This document shows, piece by piece, positions 23,553 to 33,100 of a stretch of DNA of 39,615 bases. Positions within the stretch are counted from its first letter, which is position 1; every line of letters starts with the position of its first letter. The DNA comes from Candidatus Poribacteria bacterium (GTDB lineage Bacteria > Poribacteria > WGA-4E > JAJDTR01). Under the pieces are notes generated by a model. That model saw only the letters and a program-made list of their open reading frames with translations. It was not told where the DNA came from and searched no databases. The DNA is taken from the NCBI GenBank assembly GCA_022827055.1, contig JAJDTR010000059.1:1-39615 (forward strand), in the 5' to 3' direction. A program made the translations under genes and the position numbers.

Positions 23553-25682
23553 ATGTGTTCCACTCTATTTCGCTCTATCTCCGCTTTGATTGCGATTTTG
23601 CTGTGCTGCGCTGCCGCTAACGGCTTCGCGTCAACGCGAATTGGCGACATCACGATCACACCCGGTGTAAGCCCAAGCGGTAGCAGCGACCACGGATACG
23701 CAGAATACAGGATTTCGGTGCTGAATCACTCGCCTGACAAGATGCACGTCGTAACCCTGAAACTGCCGGACACGAGTTATAACATTGACCTAAATCGTAT
23801 CCGTGACATCACGCGTTCGGTCGTCGTTGGTCCAGGCTCCACGGCTCACGTTTTTCTATTCCAGCCTCCTGTGCCCTTGCACGGAAATGACGTGGCAGTT
23901 GCAATCGACGGCAGACTTCAAAGAGAAGCCGTTCCACTATCTCTGGGTAACCACGCACCCGATATGTCACACTCGTTTGCTAGCCATTTTATGCTTGGTT
24001 CTATGGGCTCTATATCACTTCCGCTGTCTTTGCAGGTTTTGGTAAGTCGGAACATTGACACCTCCGAGTTTCACGCGCACGTTGGAAAACTGGTAAAATC
24101 TATTCCCACCATGAGCGGTTTCAGCGTTCTCACTTCCACAAGTGGATCTGTCGTCACCAGTAGTGGTAGTTCAAGCTCGACCGGTTCAGCCTCCTATGAA
24201 CTCATTGATTTAGGGTTTCCCGTGTCAGCGTGGAGTACGGAATGGCTCGGTTTTTCTCGTTACGATGGTATTGTTGTCACTAACGAGGATATCCGGCAAA
24301 TGCCGCCGGATGTTCAAGCCGCCCTGTGGGAATACGTGGAGTGCGGTGGCGCGCTGCTTGTGTTGGGCGGAAACAACCTTCCCGACAACTGGACATCTGG
24401 AGTTGAGATTCCGAATAAGTCCGCCGGTATGTCCGTTAACCGCGTCGGTTTCGGTGAATTTTTTATTAGCGCGGAAACGGATACGACGAGTTTGAATCAG
24501 ACGCAGTGGCGGCAGATTGTACATTCTTGGGTGAAAACCGCAACCCCTTGGCAATCCCAACTCTCAATTGCGGAAGCCAATAATCGGTTTCCGGTGGTGG
24601 ACGATTTCGGCGTGCCGGTTAGAGGGCTGTTCCTGCTGATGCTCGTCTTCGCGATCGTGATTGGGCCGATGAACCTTATTGTGCTCTCGCGGAAAAGGCG
24701 TCGCATCTGGATGTTGTGGACTGTCCCGGTGATTTCGCTGACGACTTGTTTTGCGGTGTTCCTCTATGCAACATTTGCCGAAGGGTGGAATCGATATATC
24801 CGAACAGAGGGTCTAACGATTCTCGACCAAAGGGTCAACCGCGCCACGAGCGTAGGCGTGACTGCATTTTATTCGGCTTTAACGCCCGGCGACGGATTGC
24901 ACTTTGGCTATGAGACTGAACTTACATCCCAGACCTTTGCCACTACACCCGTCCCCCGAACCGTTAACTGGACGCACGACCAACACTTGGCGCGCGGTTG
25001 GATCGCGGCACGGGTGCCGGCGCACTTCAAAGTACGGAAAACCGAGATGCGGCGTGAGCGTATAACTGTCAGAAGAGGGGAGGACTCGCGTTTGGGCATC
25101 GTCAATGGCCTCGGCGCCGACATTGACCAATTTTGGCTGGCGGACAAAGAAGGCACGGTATATTCCGGATCGAAAATCCAAGCGGGATCTGAGGCGGAAT
25201 TGACGATACGGAACGACTTGCAACTCCATGGCTTGAGCGGGGTTGGCGAGATGTTCGATTTGACGCTATGGGATCCAGCCGTCAATGCGGAGTTGGATAA
25301 GGGCAACATTCCGCAGATATTAAGAGATGAAATGATAGTGCACGGCGCGACACTATCTGATGATGTTGCCGTATCGGTTCTAAGTCCCGGCCGTGAATGG
25401 CAACTTACCGATAGAGTTTCAGAGCGCAGTTATACGATTAATACGAACTCTCCTATGGACGGATTAAAAATCCATTCCGAGATCGGCGGTTTACGCGGGA
25501 TATTTGCGTCGGAAGATTGGATAGGGAGAATTGAACGCCTCAAATCGACACCCGAAAAGTTTCTCAGTCCGGGATGCTACATAGCGACCTTAAACACATC
25601 GCCGTTTATCGAAAACGGACTTCGAAAGACGACAGAGCGAAACTTCAGCTCTATCGTATACGGGATATTAAACGAGGATTAA
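23553..25682 (+). CDS. Exported membrane protein with GATase-like segment (MoxR locus)
   Basis: A 709-residue protein. A signal peptide (MCSTLFRSISALIAILLCCA, cleavage likely after GFA) leads a long extracytoplasmic part. This includes GITITPG-type beta segments and a class I amidotransferase-like stretch, YDGIVVTNEDIRQMPPDVQA then LWEYVECGGALLVLGG. Two TM helices follow at about 356-375 and 386-405 (LFLLMLVFAIVIGPMNLIVL; PVISLTTCFAVFLYATFAEG), then a C-terminal beta-rich domain of 300 residues. GGGAGG at 23541-23546 sets the ATG at 23553, not the upstream frame start. The layout recalls proteins encoded beside ABC/MoxR/BatA genes in planctomycetes. Function not known. Confidence 0.82.
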   Translation: MCSTLFRSISALIAILLCCAAANGFASTRIGDITITPGVSPSGSSDHGYAEYRISVLNHSPDKMHVVTLKLPDTSYNIDLNRIRDITRSVVVGPGSTAHVFLFQPPVPLHGNDVAVAIDGRLQREAVPLSLGNHAPDMSHSFASHFMLGSMGSISLPLSLQVLVSRNIDTSEFHAHVGKLVKSIPTMSGFSVLTSTSGSVVTSSGSSSSTGSASYELIDLGFPVSAWSTEWLGFSRYDGIVVTNEDIRQMPPDVQAALWEYVECGGALLVLGGNNLPDNWTSGVEIPNKSAGMSVNRVGFGEFFISAETDTTSLNQTQWRQIVHSWVKTATPWQSQLSIAEANNRFPVVDDFGVPVRGLFLLMLVFAIVIGPMNLIVLSRKRRRIWMLWTVPVISLTTCFAVFLYATFAEGWNRYIRTEGLTILDQRVNRATSVGVTAFYSALTPGDGLHFGYETELTSQTFATTPVPRTVNWTHDQHLARGWIAARVPAHFKVRKTEMRRERITVRRGEDSRLGIVNGLGADIDQFWLADKEGTVYSGSKIQAGSEAELTIRNDLQLHGLSGVGEMFDLTLWDPAVNAELDKGNIPQILRDEMIVHGATLSDDVAVSVLSPGREWQLTDRVSERSYTINTNSPMDGLKIHSEIGGLRGIFASEDWIGRIERLKSTPEKFLSPGCYIATLNTSPFIENGLRKTTERNFSSIVYGILNED

Positions 25683-25880
25683 ATACGGCATCAATGCAGA
25701 ATGGCACGGTTATATAGAACACCAAGCGACACTCACAATGAGTTTCAAAATTGCCCCTCTCTATCGAGATCCAAAATGTATTCTATGAAGTATTTCTCGC
25801 TATCGGTTCAAACCATGGTTGTCTCTCCATATCGTAAAGAAAAAGAAATTTGGCATTTCTGAATCAATAAATCCAATGGT

Positions 25881-26810
25881 ATGCAAGTCAATATTATAAA
25901 CCTTATCAAAGATTTCGGTACGACCCGCGCGGTTGACGACATCTCTTTCACCTTTTCGTCAGGCCACATCTTTGGATTTGTTGGCCCCAACGGCGCAGGC
26001 AAAACGACGACGATGAGAATCCTTGCCACCCTTGATGAACCGACAAGCGGTGACGCGACGATTGACGGCGTTTCGATTGTGGAATCGCCCGAAACGGCAC
26101 GCCAGCTAATCGGATACATGCCCGACTCTCTGCCTACGCACCGCGACATGTCTGTGCATGACTACCTGGACTTCTTTGCACGCGCTTACAGGCTGGTTGG
26201 ACAACAACGCCGGCAAGTTGTCGACACCGTCGAAAACTTCACAAACCTTACAGGCATTCGGGGAAAAACCCTGCATGCACTCTCGAAGGGAATGAAACAG
26301 CGAGTCAGCCTTGCCAGGGCGCTGCTCCACGACCCGCCGGTATTAGTCATGGACGAGCCTGCCGCCGGTCTGGATCCACGCGCACGAGTCGAACTGCGGG
26401 AGTTACTTAGGGTGTTGTCCGAACAAGGAAAAGCAATCTTGATTAGCTCGCATATCCTTACCGAACTCTCGGAAATCTGCGATGGGGCGGTGATTATTGA
26501 ACAGGGAAAAATTATCTCCGCGGGGACATTGGACGAGATTGCCCCCATTGATGCTGAACAACAGACTGTGTTGATACGACCTCTTGACCGGCAAGACGAC
26601 CTCTGCAAGGCGTTGCTTCTCATGCCGCATGTCACAGCCGTAAACCAGTTAGGTCATGAGATTGAGACGCGAGTCGCCGGATCGGAGCAAACCTGCAGCG
26701 AACTACTCGAGAACCTGATCAGAGACGGGTTTCGTATCGTTGAGTTCACACTGCAGGGTGGCGATTTGGAGTCGGTGTTTATGACTGTCACCAAAGGAGA
26801 GGTGCAGTGA
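25881..26810 (+). CDS. ABC transporter ATP-binding protein (ABC-2 type)
   Basis: A 309-residue ATPase. Walker A GPNGAGKT is at 35-42, signature LSKGMKQ at 134-140, Walker B VLVMDEP at 154-160, and H-loop H191 (ISSHIL). The Q-loop region carries IGYMPDSLPTHRDMSVHDYL. The C-terminal 80 residues are typical of drug- or polymer-export ATPases. It overlaps the permease gene by 4 bp (GTGA), so the two are translationally coupled. With the permease it forms an inner-membrane exporter whose substrate is unknown; the locus suggests delivery of something to the envelope assembly proteins. Confidence 0.96.
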   Translation: MQVNIINLIKDFGTTRAVDDISFTFSSGHIFGFVGPNGAGKTTTMRILATLDEPTSGDATIDGVSIVESPETARQLIGYMPDSLPTHRDMSVHDYLDFFARAYRLVGQQRRQVVDTVENFTNLTGIRGKTLHALSKGMKQRVSLARALLHDPPVLVMDEPAAGLDPRARVELRELLRVLSEQGKAILISSHILTELSEICDGAVIIEQGKIISAGTLDEIAPIDAEQQTVLIRPLDRQDDLCKALLLMPHVTAVNQLGHEIETRVAGSEQTCSELLENLIRDGFRIVEFTLQGGDLESVFMTVTKGEVQ

Positions 26811-28321
26811 AATACGTCGCGGATGTCCTTGAAAACGTCAGCAATACTCTCAATCCAATCGTTATCAAGGAGTTGCGTCAAGCCGTGAAGGGCAGGTTTC
26901 TTGCCGCGGTGTTGCTAATCTTTCTCGGCATTCAACTGTTGACCATCGGGTTATTCCTGACAAACGACTCCGTTTCCTGGTCCTTTGATGCTGGGCGAAA
27001 TATTTTCAAAACTTTGGCGAGTATGTTGCTAGTTACATGCCTGATTCTGGTTCCCGCCTATACCGGCCTCCGGTTGGCGATGGAACGCGCGGACGGCAAC
27101 GTTGACCTTCTGTTTATTTCGACGCTCCATCCACGTTCCATCATATGGGGAAAATTCTTTGCCGCTCTCGTTTTCTCTGCCCTTCTCTACAGCGTTTGCA
27201 TGCCGTTCATTACATTAACGTATTTGCTGCGAGGAATAGATCTGCCATCTATTTTTGTGATGCTCGCTTTAAATTTCCTCGTAATAGCGGTAGCTATCCA
27301 GTGCACAATTCTACTCGGCTGTCTGCCCGCGAATCGAGTATTCAAGATTATTCTCGGACTCGGCTGGTTTCTCCTTATAACCGGTTACATTCCTTTTCAC
27401 ATTGCATTTACAACGGTTATTCCTGGCGTCAATCTTCTGGACCGTGGAATCGGAAGCCAAATAGGATCGTGGAGATTCTTGGCGATTTCATCAGGCGTGC
27501 TAATAGCGGGAGTGGCATTCATTGGACTACTTGCCAGACTGGCGACAGCGCTAATCAGCCCGTTGTCCGCTAATCGCGCTCTTCCAGTACGAACTTACGT
27601 CATTGTCGTGTGGATCGTCACCGGGATTAGCGCTGCGGTTTGGACTGCTGTTACCGGTAATGGCGCGCCAATCACCGTGTGGGCGTTCGTTCACATCATT
27701 TTGCAATGCATCGGGCTCTTTATTGCCGTGAGCGAAAGGGAATCGTTGGGGCAGCGGGTTCGCCAGAGTATTCCACGCACAAGGGTGCTACGCCCGCTTG
27801 CGTTCCTCTTCTTCAGCGGCGCAGGCGGCGGGGTGATGTGGTCGTCCTTGATGATAATTTTGACTTTGCTGTTTGCAGCCGTATTGTCAAGTGTCTACAC
27901 GCATGCATGGAGCGGAAATGATCTTGAAGACTTCATGACTTGCATGGCAGCTCTAGGTATGCTCTCTTTAAGTTATGCTATGGTGGCATCGCTTATCAGA
28001 CGACGATTCTTGGCAAATCGAGTTGCCGGCGGATATACTTGGTTAATTTCGTTGGTACTGATGGGTTGTGCTACGACCATATTGCCACTGATTCTATTCC
28101 TCCTCTCCGGAACGTGGGACAAGAGATGGCTTATCGGTAGTCCAATAGGTCCGATTGTGTTTTCCGCTAACGGTGATTCCGATCTTCTGACGGAATCCGC
28201 TGAACTCGCCGCTGCTTTCGCCGTGTTTGTAAGTGCTCTTAACCTCCCGTGGTTCATCAAGCAGATTATCAACTTTCATCCCTCGAAGCAGAATACAGCG
28301 TCCAATACGCCAACAGATTAG
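26807..28321 (+). CDS. ABC transporter permease (ABC-2 family)
   Basis: A 504-residue integral membrane protein with about 12 predicted helices. The N-terminal NPIVIKELRQAVKGRF is the conserved cytoplasmic lead of ABC-2 permeases. LLFISTLHPRSIIWGKFFAA matches the usual loop between the first helices. It starts at the GTG overlapping the ATPase stop; AAAGGAGA (26793-26800) precedes it by 6 nt. The long, single-chain permease with two halves may act as a full transmembrane unit or dimerise. Confidence 0.92.
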   Translation: MKYVADVLENVSNTLNPIVIKELRQAVKGRFLAAVLLIFLGIQLLTIGLFLTNDSVSWSFDAGRNIFKTLASMLLVTCLILVPAYTGLRLAMERADGNVDLLFISTLHPRSIIWGKFFAALVFSALLYSVCMPFITLTYLLRGIDLPSIFVMLALNFLVIAVAIQCTILLGCLPANRVFKIILGLGWFLLITGYIPFHIAFTTVIPGVNLLDRGIGSQIGSWRFLAISSGVLIAGVAFIGLLARLATALISPLSANRALPVRTYVIVVWIVTGISAAVWTAVTGNGAPITVWAFVHIILQCIGLFIAVSERESLGQRVRQSIPRTRVLRPLAFLFFSGAGGGVMWSSLMIILTLLFAAVLSSVYTHAWSGNDLEDFMTCMAALGMLSLSYAMVASLIRRRFLANRVAGGYTWLISLVLMGCATTILPLILFLLSGTWDKRWLIGSPIGPIVFSANGDSDLLTESAELAAAFAVFVSALNLPWFIKQIINFHPSKQNTASNTPTD

Positions 28322-28573
28322 CAAAATCGGCAGTGCGCAGCGCAGACAGCGGAAACATAGTCGCTGGTATAACTCCAATAAGATTCCGGTTCGGACAGAG
28401 ATGTTCGACCGCGTAGGCAATACCTCGAGAAAAACCGGGGGATGACCTACGGGATGCTCGTTCTTCAATCACCGGTTGAGTTGCATTTCGCATCAGTTGA
28501 CGAAGGCATTGGACTATTCACTATACTTCACGCTGCTAAAAATTGCATGTTTTCAAGCGTCTGGTAGGTAGGT

Positions 28574-28650
28574 GCGATCAAGCGAATGGATAGTGAGTGA
28601 TCAACTGACTGGATAAGGAAGGCGATAGTAAATCCTGATAGAGATCCTTT
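28574..28650 (+). repeat. Dispersed repeat family 'GATCAACTGACTG', copy 3
   Basis: GCGATCAAGCGAATGGATAG, then GATCAACTGACTGGATAAGG and GGCGATAGTAAATCCTGATA. It matches copies 1 and 2 along its full length, 20 kb away from them. Confidence 0.85.
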
Positions 28651-28676
28651 CCAACCGCACCGATAATCCAATCCTG

Positions 28677-28701
28677 GTAGGAGCGATCTTCGAATCGCGA
28701 C
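28677..28701 (+). repeat. Dispersed repeat GTAGGAGCGATC...CGAC
   Basis: GTAGGAGCGATCTTCGAATC followed by GCGAC, with internal pairing GCGAT...ATCGC (bases separated by CTTCGA). It is the clearest copy of the unit also found at 4408 and 8729. Confidence 0.65.
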
Positions 28702-28785
28702 TTACTGGTGCTACGCAATTCTTATTAGAAACCATTATTACTGATAAAAAAGCGCAACATTAGCCAACCTAAAGTATATCTTCAA

Positions 28786-29658
28786 ATGAACGAAACCTAT
28801 CGCCAATACCTCATAGATGGTGAACGTGCCGGTGCGCGATACGCATTGGCATCACCACGAAACGTCCCATTCGGAGCTCCGGGAAATCAGATGGGAAAGC
28901 GGCCAGGCAGTTCGCTCGAATTTATTGACCATCGAGAATATCAACCGGGGGACGATTTAAGGCGTCTCGACTGGGGAGGATTCGCCAGAAGCGACAAATT
29001 AACCGTCAAATTGTACCGGGACGAAGTCAGTCCGCATCTGGATGTTGTAATTGACGGCTCATCCTCCATGTCGCTAGAGAACAGCCCCAAAACACAAGCT
29101 ACTCTCGGACTTGCGGCGGTGTTTGCTACGGCGGCATCAAACGTCGGATTCTCCCATGCCGCATGGATGGCGGGAGATGGATTCCGGCAAGTGGAAAACG
29201 GCACAAGCAGAGCGTCAATCTGGGAAGGAATTGAATTCGATTACCGGGGCGATCTCTTGGCTTCGTTCACCAGACTGCCACCGACATGGCGTCCTTACGG
29301 GTTGCGTGTGGTGCTCAGTGATCTGCTCTTCCTCGGCGATCCGCTAGCGACGATGTCTCGTTTTGCCGAACGTGCTACCGCAGTCGTCGTTGTACAGGTT
29401 TTAGCGGAGGCGGACGTTAATCCAATGGAACGCGGCAACGTCCGGCTCGTGGATTCGGAAACGGACGAAACTCAAGAGATTTTCGTAGATGCAGGGGCAG
29501 AGAGCCGCTATCGGGCAGCGCTAGCCCAACATCAGGAGAATTGGCATCGTGCGGCAAAGCAAGCCGGCGCGGTTATGACAACTGTCGTCGCGGAACACAT
29601 TCTTGACGATTGGCGGCTTGAGGCATTGGTTTTGGATGAGGTACTTAAGATAATATAA
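28786..29658 (+). CDS. DUF58 domain protein (VWA-like, MoxR partner)
   Basis: A 290-residue cytoplasmic DUF58 protein. The family signature REYQPGDDLRRLDWGGFARS lies at 50-69 and a MIDAS-like DGSSSM at 90-95 in a degenerate VWA fold. LRVVLSDLLFLGDP carries the second metal-loop segment. DUF58 proteins are regularly encoded with MoxR ATPases, as here, though the ABC genes and the exported protein stand between them. It probably links MoxR activity to the membrane VWA protein at 37443. Confidence 0.93.
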   Translation: MNETYRQYLIDGERAGARYALASPRNVPFGAPGNQMGKRPGSSLEFIDHREYQPGDDLRRLDWGGFARSDKLTVKLYRDEVSPHLDVVIDGSSSMSLENSPKTQATLGLAAVFATAASNVGFSHAAWMAGDGFRQVENGTSRASIWEGIEFDYRGDLLASFTRLPPTWRPYGLRVVLSDLLFLGDPLATMSRFAERATAVVVVQVLAEADVNPMERGNVRLVDSETDETQEIFVDAGAESRYRAALAQHQENWHRAAKQAGAVMTTVVAEHILDDWRLEALVLDEVLKII

Positions 29659-30142
29659 ACCGAGCACTGTATTGTCTATCGTGGTTTTCGGTACCTTTAG
29701 CACGTGAAACTTCGGGATCGATCTCGTAAAGAAACTATAGGACCAATCCTTCTATCGGATCATATCATCAGTTACGATCCAAATGAAATATAGGCTTGAA
29801 CACTTCAATTTTAAGATTTCAGCGGTATAAGTCCAAGTTTAAGTGTAATCATGCTGATTTTTGTCTTGCACCGAGTAGGGCAGTGTACACAAAATCAATG
29901 CCCTGTTTTGTGCGTTCAACGTATGGTACCATGCGTTGGACACAATATGATTGAGTTGCTCCCGGATGGCACAATAGTTGCTGCACGAATATTCTTAATG
30001 CCAAACCTCGAACTCCACATTGAAATGAACTCAATCGTTGTCGATGACGGGTATGAGCTTTAATCACCCCGTTAAGGAATTCTTCGTACAGTCTTAAGAT
30101 CTAGAATTTCTCTCCCTCCGGAAAATATAGAGAAGACATCTC
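29659..30142. other. Intergenic region with an imperfect palindrome (484 bp)
   Basis: Two opposing 70-72 codon frames over the palindrome are considered fortuitous: both contain CVQRMVP because the DNA is nearly self-complementary there. No other structure seen. Confidence 0.5.
29914..29941. repeat. Imperfect palindrome centred on ATGGTACCAT
   Basis: GTTCAACGTATGGT facing ACCATGCGTTGGAC. The inner 10 bp (ATGGTACCAT) are perfect; outward pairing continues with one A/C-type mismatch and a G-T wobble. The absence of a loop favours a protein-binding dyad over an RNA hairpin. It lies about 200 bp before the TPR gene. Confidence 0.5.
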
Positions 30143-33100
30143 ATGACTGGATACAGACTCTGGCCAATGCTCTCTATTCTCGGGTTTCTTTGCGTAATAC
30201 TCAAGCCCTTACCCATCGACCCTGGAAAAAGCCCCGACGTTACGCGAAATGGAAATGCGTTTGACCGATTGTACCGATTCTATTTCAACGGTGAAGGGAT
30301 AGAGCGGATGCTCGAAGATTATCAGTCCGAAGCGGTATCCAATCCCAACCACTCCGGTCTCCAATTGATTTTAGGGCACATTTACCAACGCCTAGGTAAA
30401 GACATGGAAGCCGTTGACGCTTACAAACACGCGGTCGAACTGGCGCCAGACGAGTATTATCCGCGTTTTGCCTTGGGAAAGATGTATGCCAAAGTTCTTC
30501 GGCACGAGGAGGCTATTGCGGCGTTAACGCAGGCGGCTGAACTCGCATCTGAATCGGATGATGCGTCACTTGATGACTTAATCGCACTCTATAAAACTCT
30601 AGGCAGTGCCTATTTCGGCCAAAACCGTGCAGAGGAGGCGAGATTGGCATGGGGTAAAATTGCCGAAATTAATCCGCAGAACGTCTTCGCTCGTGTTGAA
30701 CTTGCCGACCTATTTCGCGAACAGGAATTGTACACTGAAGCCATTGAACAGCACAAAGCAATCATCCGACTCAAGAAAGAGGATCCGTATCGTGTCTGCC
30801 TCAGTTATCGGGAGATTGGGAAGATTCAGGAGGACAAAGGCGAATATCAGAGCGCCATCCGAAGCTACGACGCCGCAATGCCATTGGCCAAACCGGGGAG
30901 CTGGCTGTGGAAAGACCTTCAACGACGCATTGCTATGGTATTCGCAGGAGATGAGGATTACGAGAGTTTAATCCGACACTGTAAAAATAAACTTAAGGAG
31001 ACACCGGATGACTCCGAATTGATAGGTACACTAGCTGCCGCCTACGTTGAGAATTTTCGACTTGACGAAGGAATCGCCGCTTACCGGCAAGCGCTGCGGC
31101 ATTCACCGGCAGATGCAGCACTCCGTTTGAAGTTAATCTCGGTTCTCCTTAGTGCGCAGGAATTAGACGAAGCAGCAATAGAGTACGAGTATCTTTGTGA
31201 ACATCAACCTGATAATCTAGGAATTCTCCGAGAGTTGGGCGAGTTGTATCTTGAACTTCAAGACGAAAACCGAGCGAAAATGACTTTCCGAAGGATGATT
31301 GACCGAAATCCTGAGAGTGCCTCAACACACCTTACCCTTGCCGAAATTTATGCCGGTCATGGATGGTTGAACGAGGCTGTCGCTGCCTATGAAAAGGCTG
31401 TCTCGCTCTCTCCTGACAACCTGGATTATATCCGGTATTACGGTGAATTTTACCTGCGCGAGGGTAATCCAGTTAAGGCACTCGAAATCTGGAATCGGAT
31501 GGTGATGGGCAATAGGTCCGTCCCCGAAAATTATGATCGGCTCGCACGTCTACTCGAAAGGAAAGGCCTCCTGACCGGTGCCATCGTCGCTAGCAGGAGA
31601 GCAGTGGCGTTGGCGCCGGGGAAATATGGCTATCGCTGCGCGTTGGCGCGGAGGTTGATGGATAATGAGGAATACGATGCCGCACTCTCAGAATATAAGG
31701 AGGCGGTTAAACTCGCACCCAGCGAATTTTCTGCCGGACGGGCGAACGACCGAATGATTGAGGTATATCGGCGCCAAGGTACCCTAGCGGAGCAGATTGA
31801 GAATTCGGAAGCAGCACCGAAAACCTTCAATCAACAAATGCAACTCGCCAATATGCACCGTAAAATGGGGAACGTCACCAATGCGTTCAACGCGTTGATT
31901 CAAGCCCGAGAGTTGCAATCCGATAATGTACCGGTCAACCGCCGCCTGGCATTGATTTATGCGAGGCAAGAGCTTTGGGATGAGGCTCTGGATGCGTACC
32001 GACACCTCATCAAGATAGATTCGGCGAATGCACGACAATACTATGTTTACGTCGCGCATATCCAAGAGCAAAAGAGGGATTTCAGCGCCGCTATTCAGGC
32101 TGCAAAACAGGTAATTGCATTCAGCCCCCGTAATCCGGAGGGATACAGACTCTTAGCAGGTATTGATAAAAGGCGACGAGACTACCTGTCGGCTATTGAC
32201 AGCCTTGAGCGCGCTATCATCTTGAGTCCGAACACCGTGGAGATCCGTACCGAACTCGCACATGTCTATAGTATTGCGGGTAAATATCGAGAAGCTTTAG
32301 AGCAGTATTGGCAGTGCTGGGAGCTCTCCGACAACCTCACTGATAAACTGTCCATTGTCGATCCTATGGCGAAGATTTACGAAAACCTCGCCGCACGTGA
32401 CGAATTCGGAGAAAGTTTGCGGCAGATGCAAAAATGGAATCCCGATGACCTGGCTCCTTCCATGGCGCTGGCGAAATTGTATCAGTTGCGCGGTTATCTG
32501 CTCGCTGCCAACGAGGAATTGGAGCGGGTACTCGAACGTGGGCTGGAGAATCCGGACTTGCTGGGACAGCTCGTTGAGATAAATTATGAACTCAACAATA
32601 TGCCGGCGGCAATTGCCTACCAGCAATGGATAGTCGAAATTCATACCCAACCAGTTCACCAATTACGGCTGGTAGAGCTCTTCTTTGAAACTGGACAGGA
32701 ACAGAACGCCAGACAGATTTGGGTTGGATTGATGCGTGACAGAAACCAGACGGTTGAAGTTGACATAGAACTAGCGTTTCTACTCATTCGTCACGGTCTA
32801 CGAGATGAAGCGTTGTTCTTTCTGAACCGGGCGGGCGAGAATGTTCAGGCTGTAGAAAGACGATATCAGATTGGCGCATTGTTGGCGCAAATGGAAGATT
32901 TCGAAGGGGCGACAAGGCAGTTCGAGCGTATTTTGACAATGACTGAACCGTATCAATCAGTTGTGGACAATACCGCACTCACAGGAGATAACAGCATTTT
33001 ACAATATCCGACTTGGTTAAAGGAGGACGCCTGGCGGTTCCGTCGACCGACCCAGTTAATTCACGATATCCAGCGTATGGATGGAAACGCCAACAACCTG

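Larger units (their letters stand above)
28322..28785. other. Intergenic region with two dispersed repeats (464 bp)
   Basis: No gene supported. It carries the third GATCAACTGACTG copy (28574-28650) and a GTAGGAGCGATC unit (28677-28701). The gap makes a separate promoter for the DUF58 gene likely. Confidence 0.55.

Noticed and set aside
29849..30067. Opposing 70-72 codon frames
   Set aside because: Both owe part of their sequence to the palindrome (same peptide CVQRMVP on both strands); no start signals.
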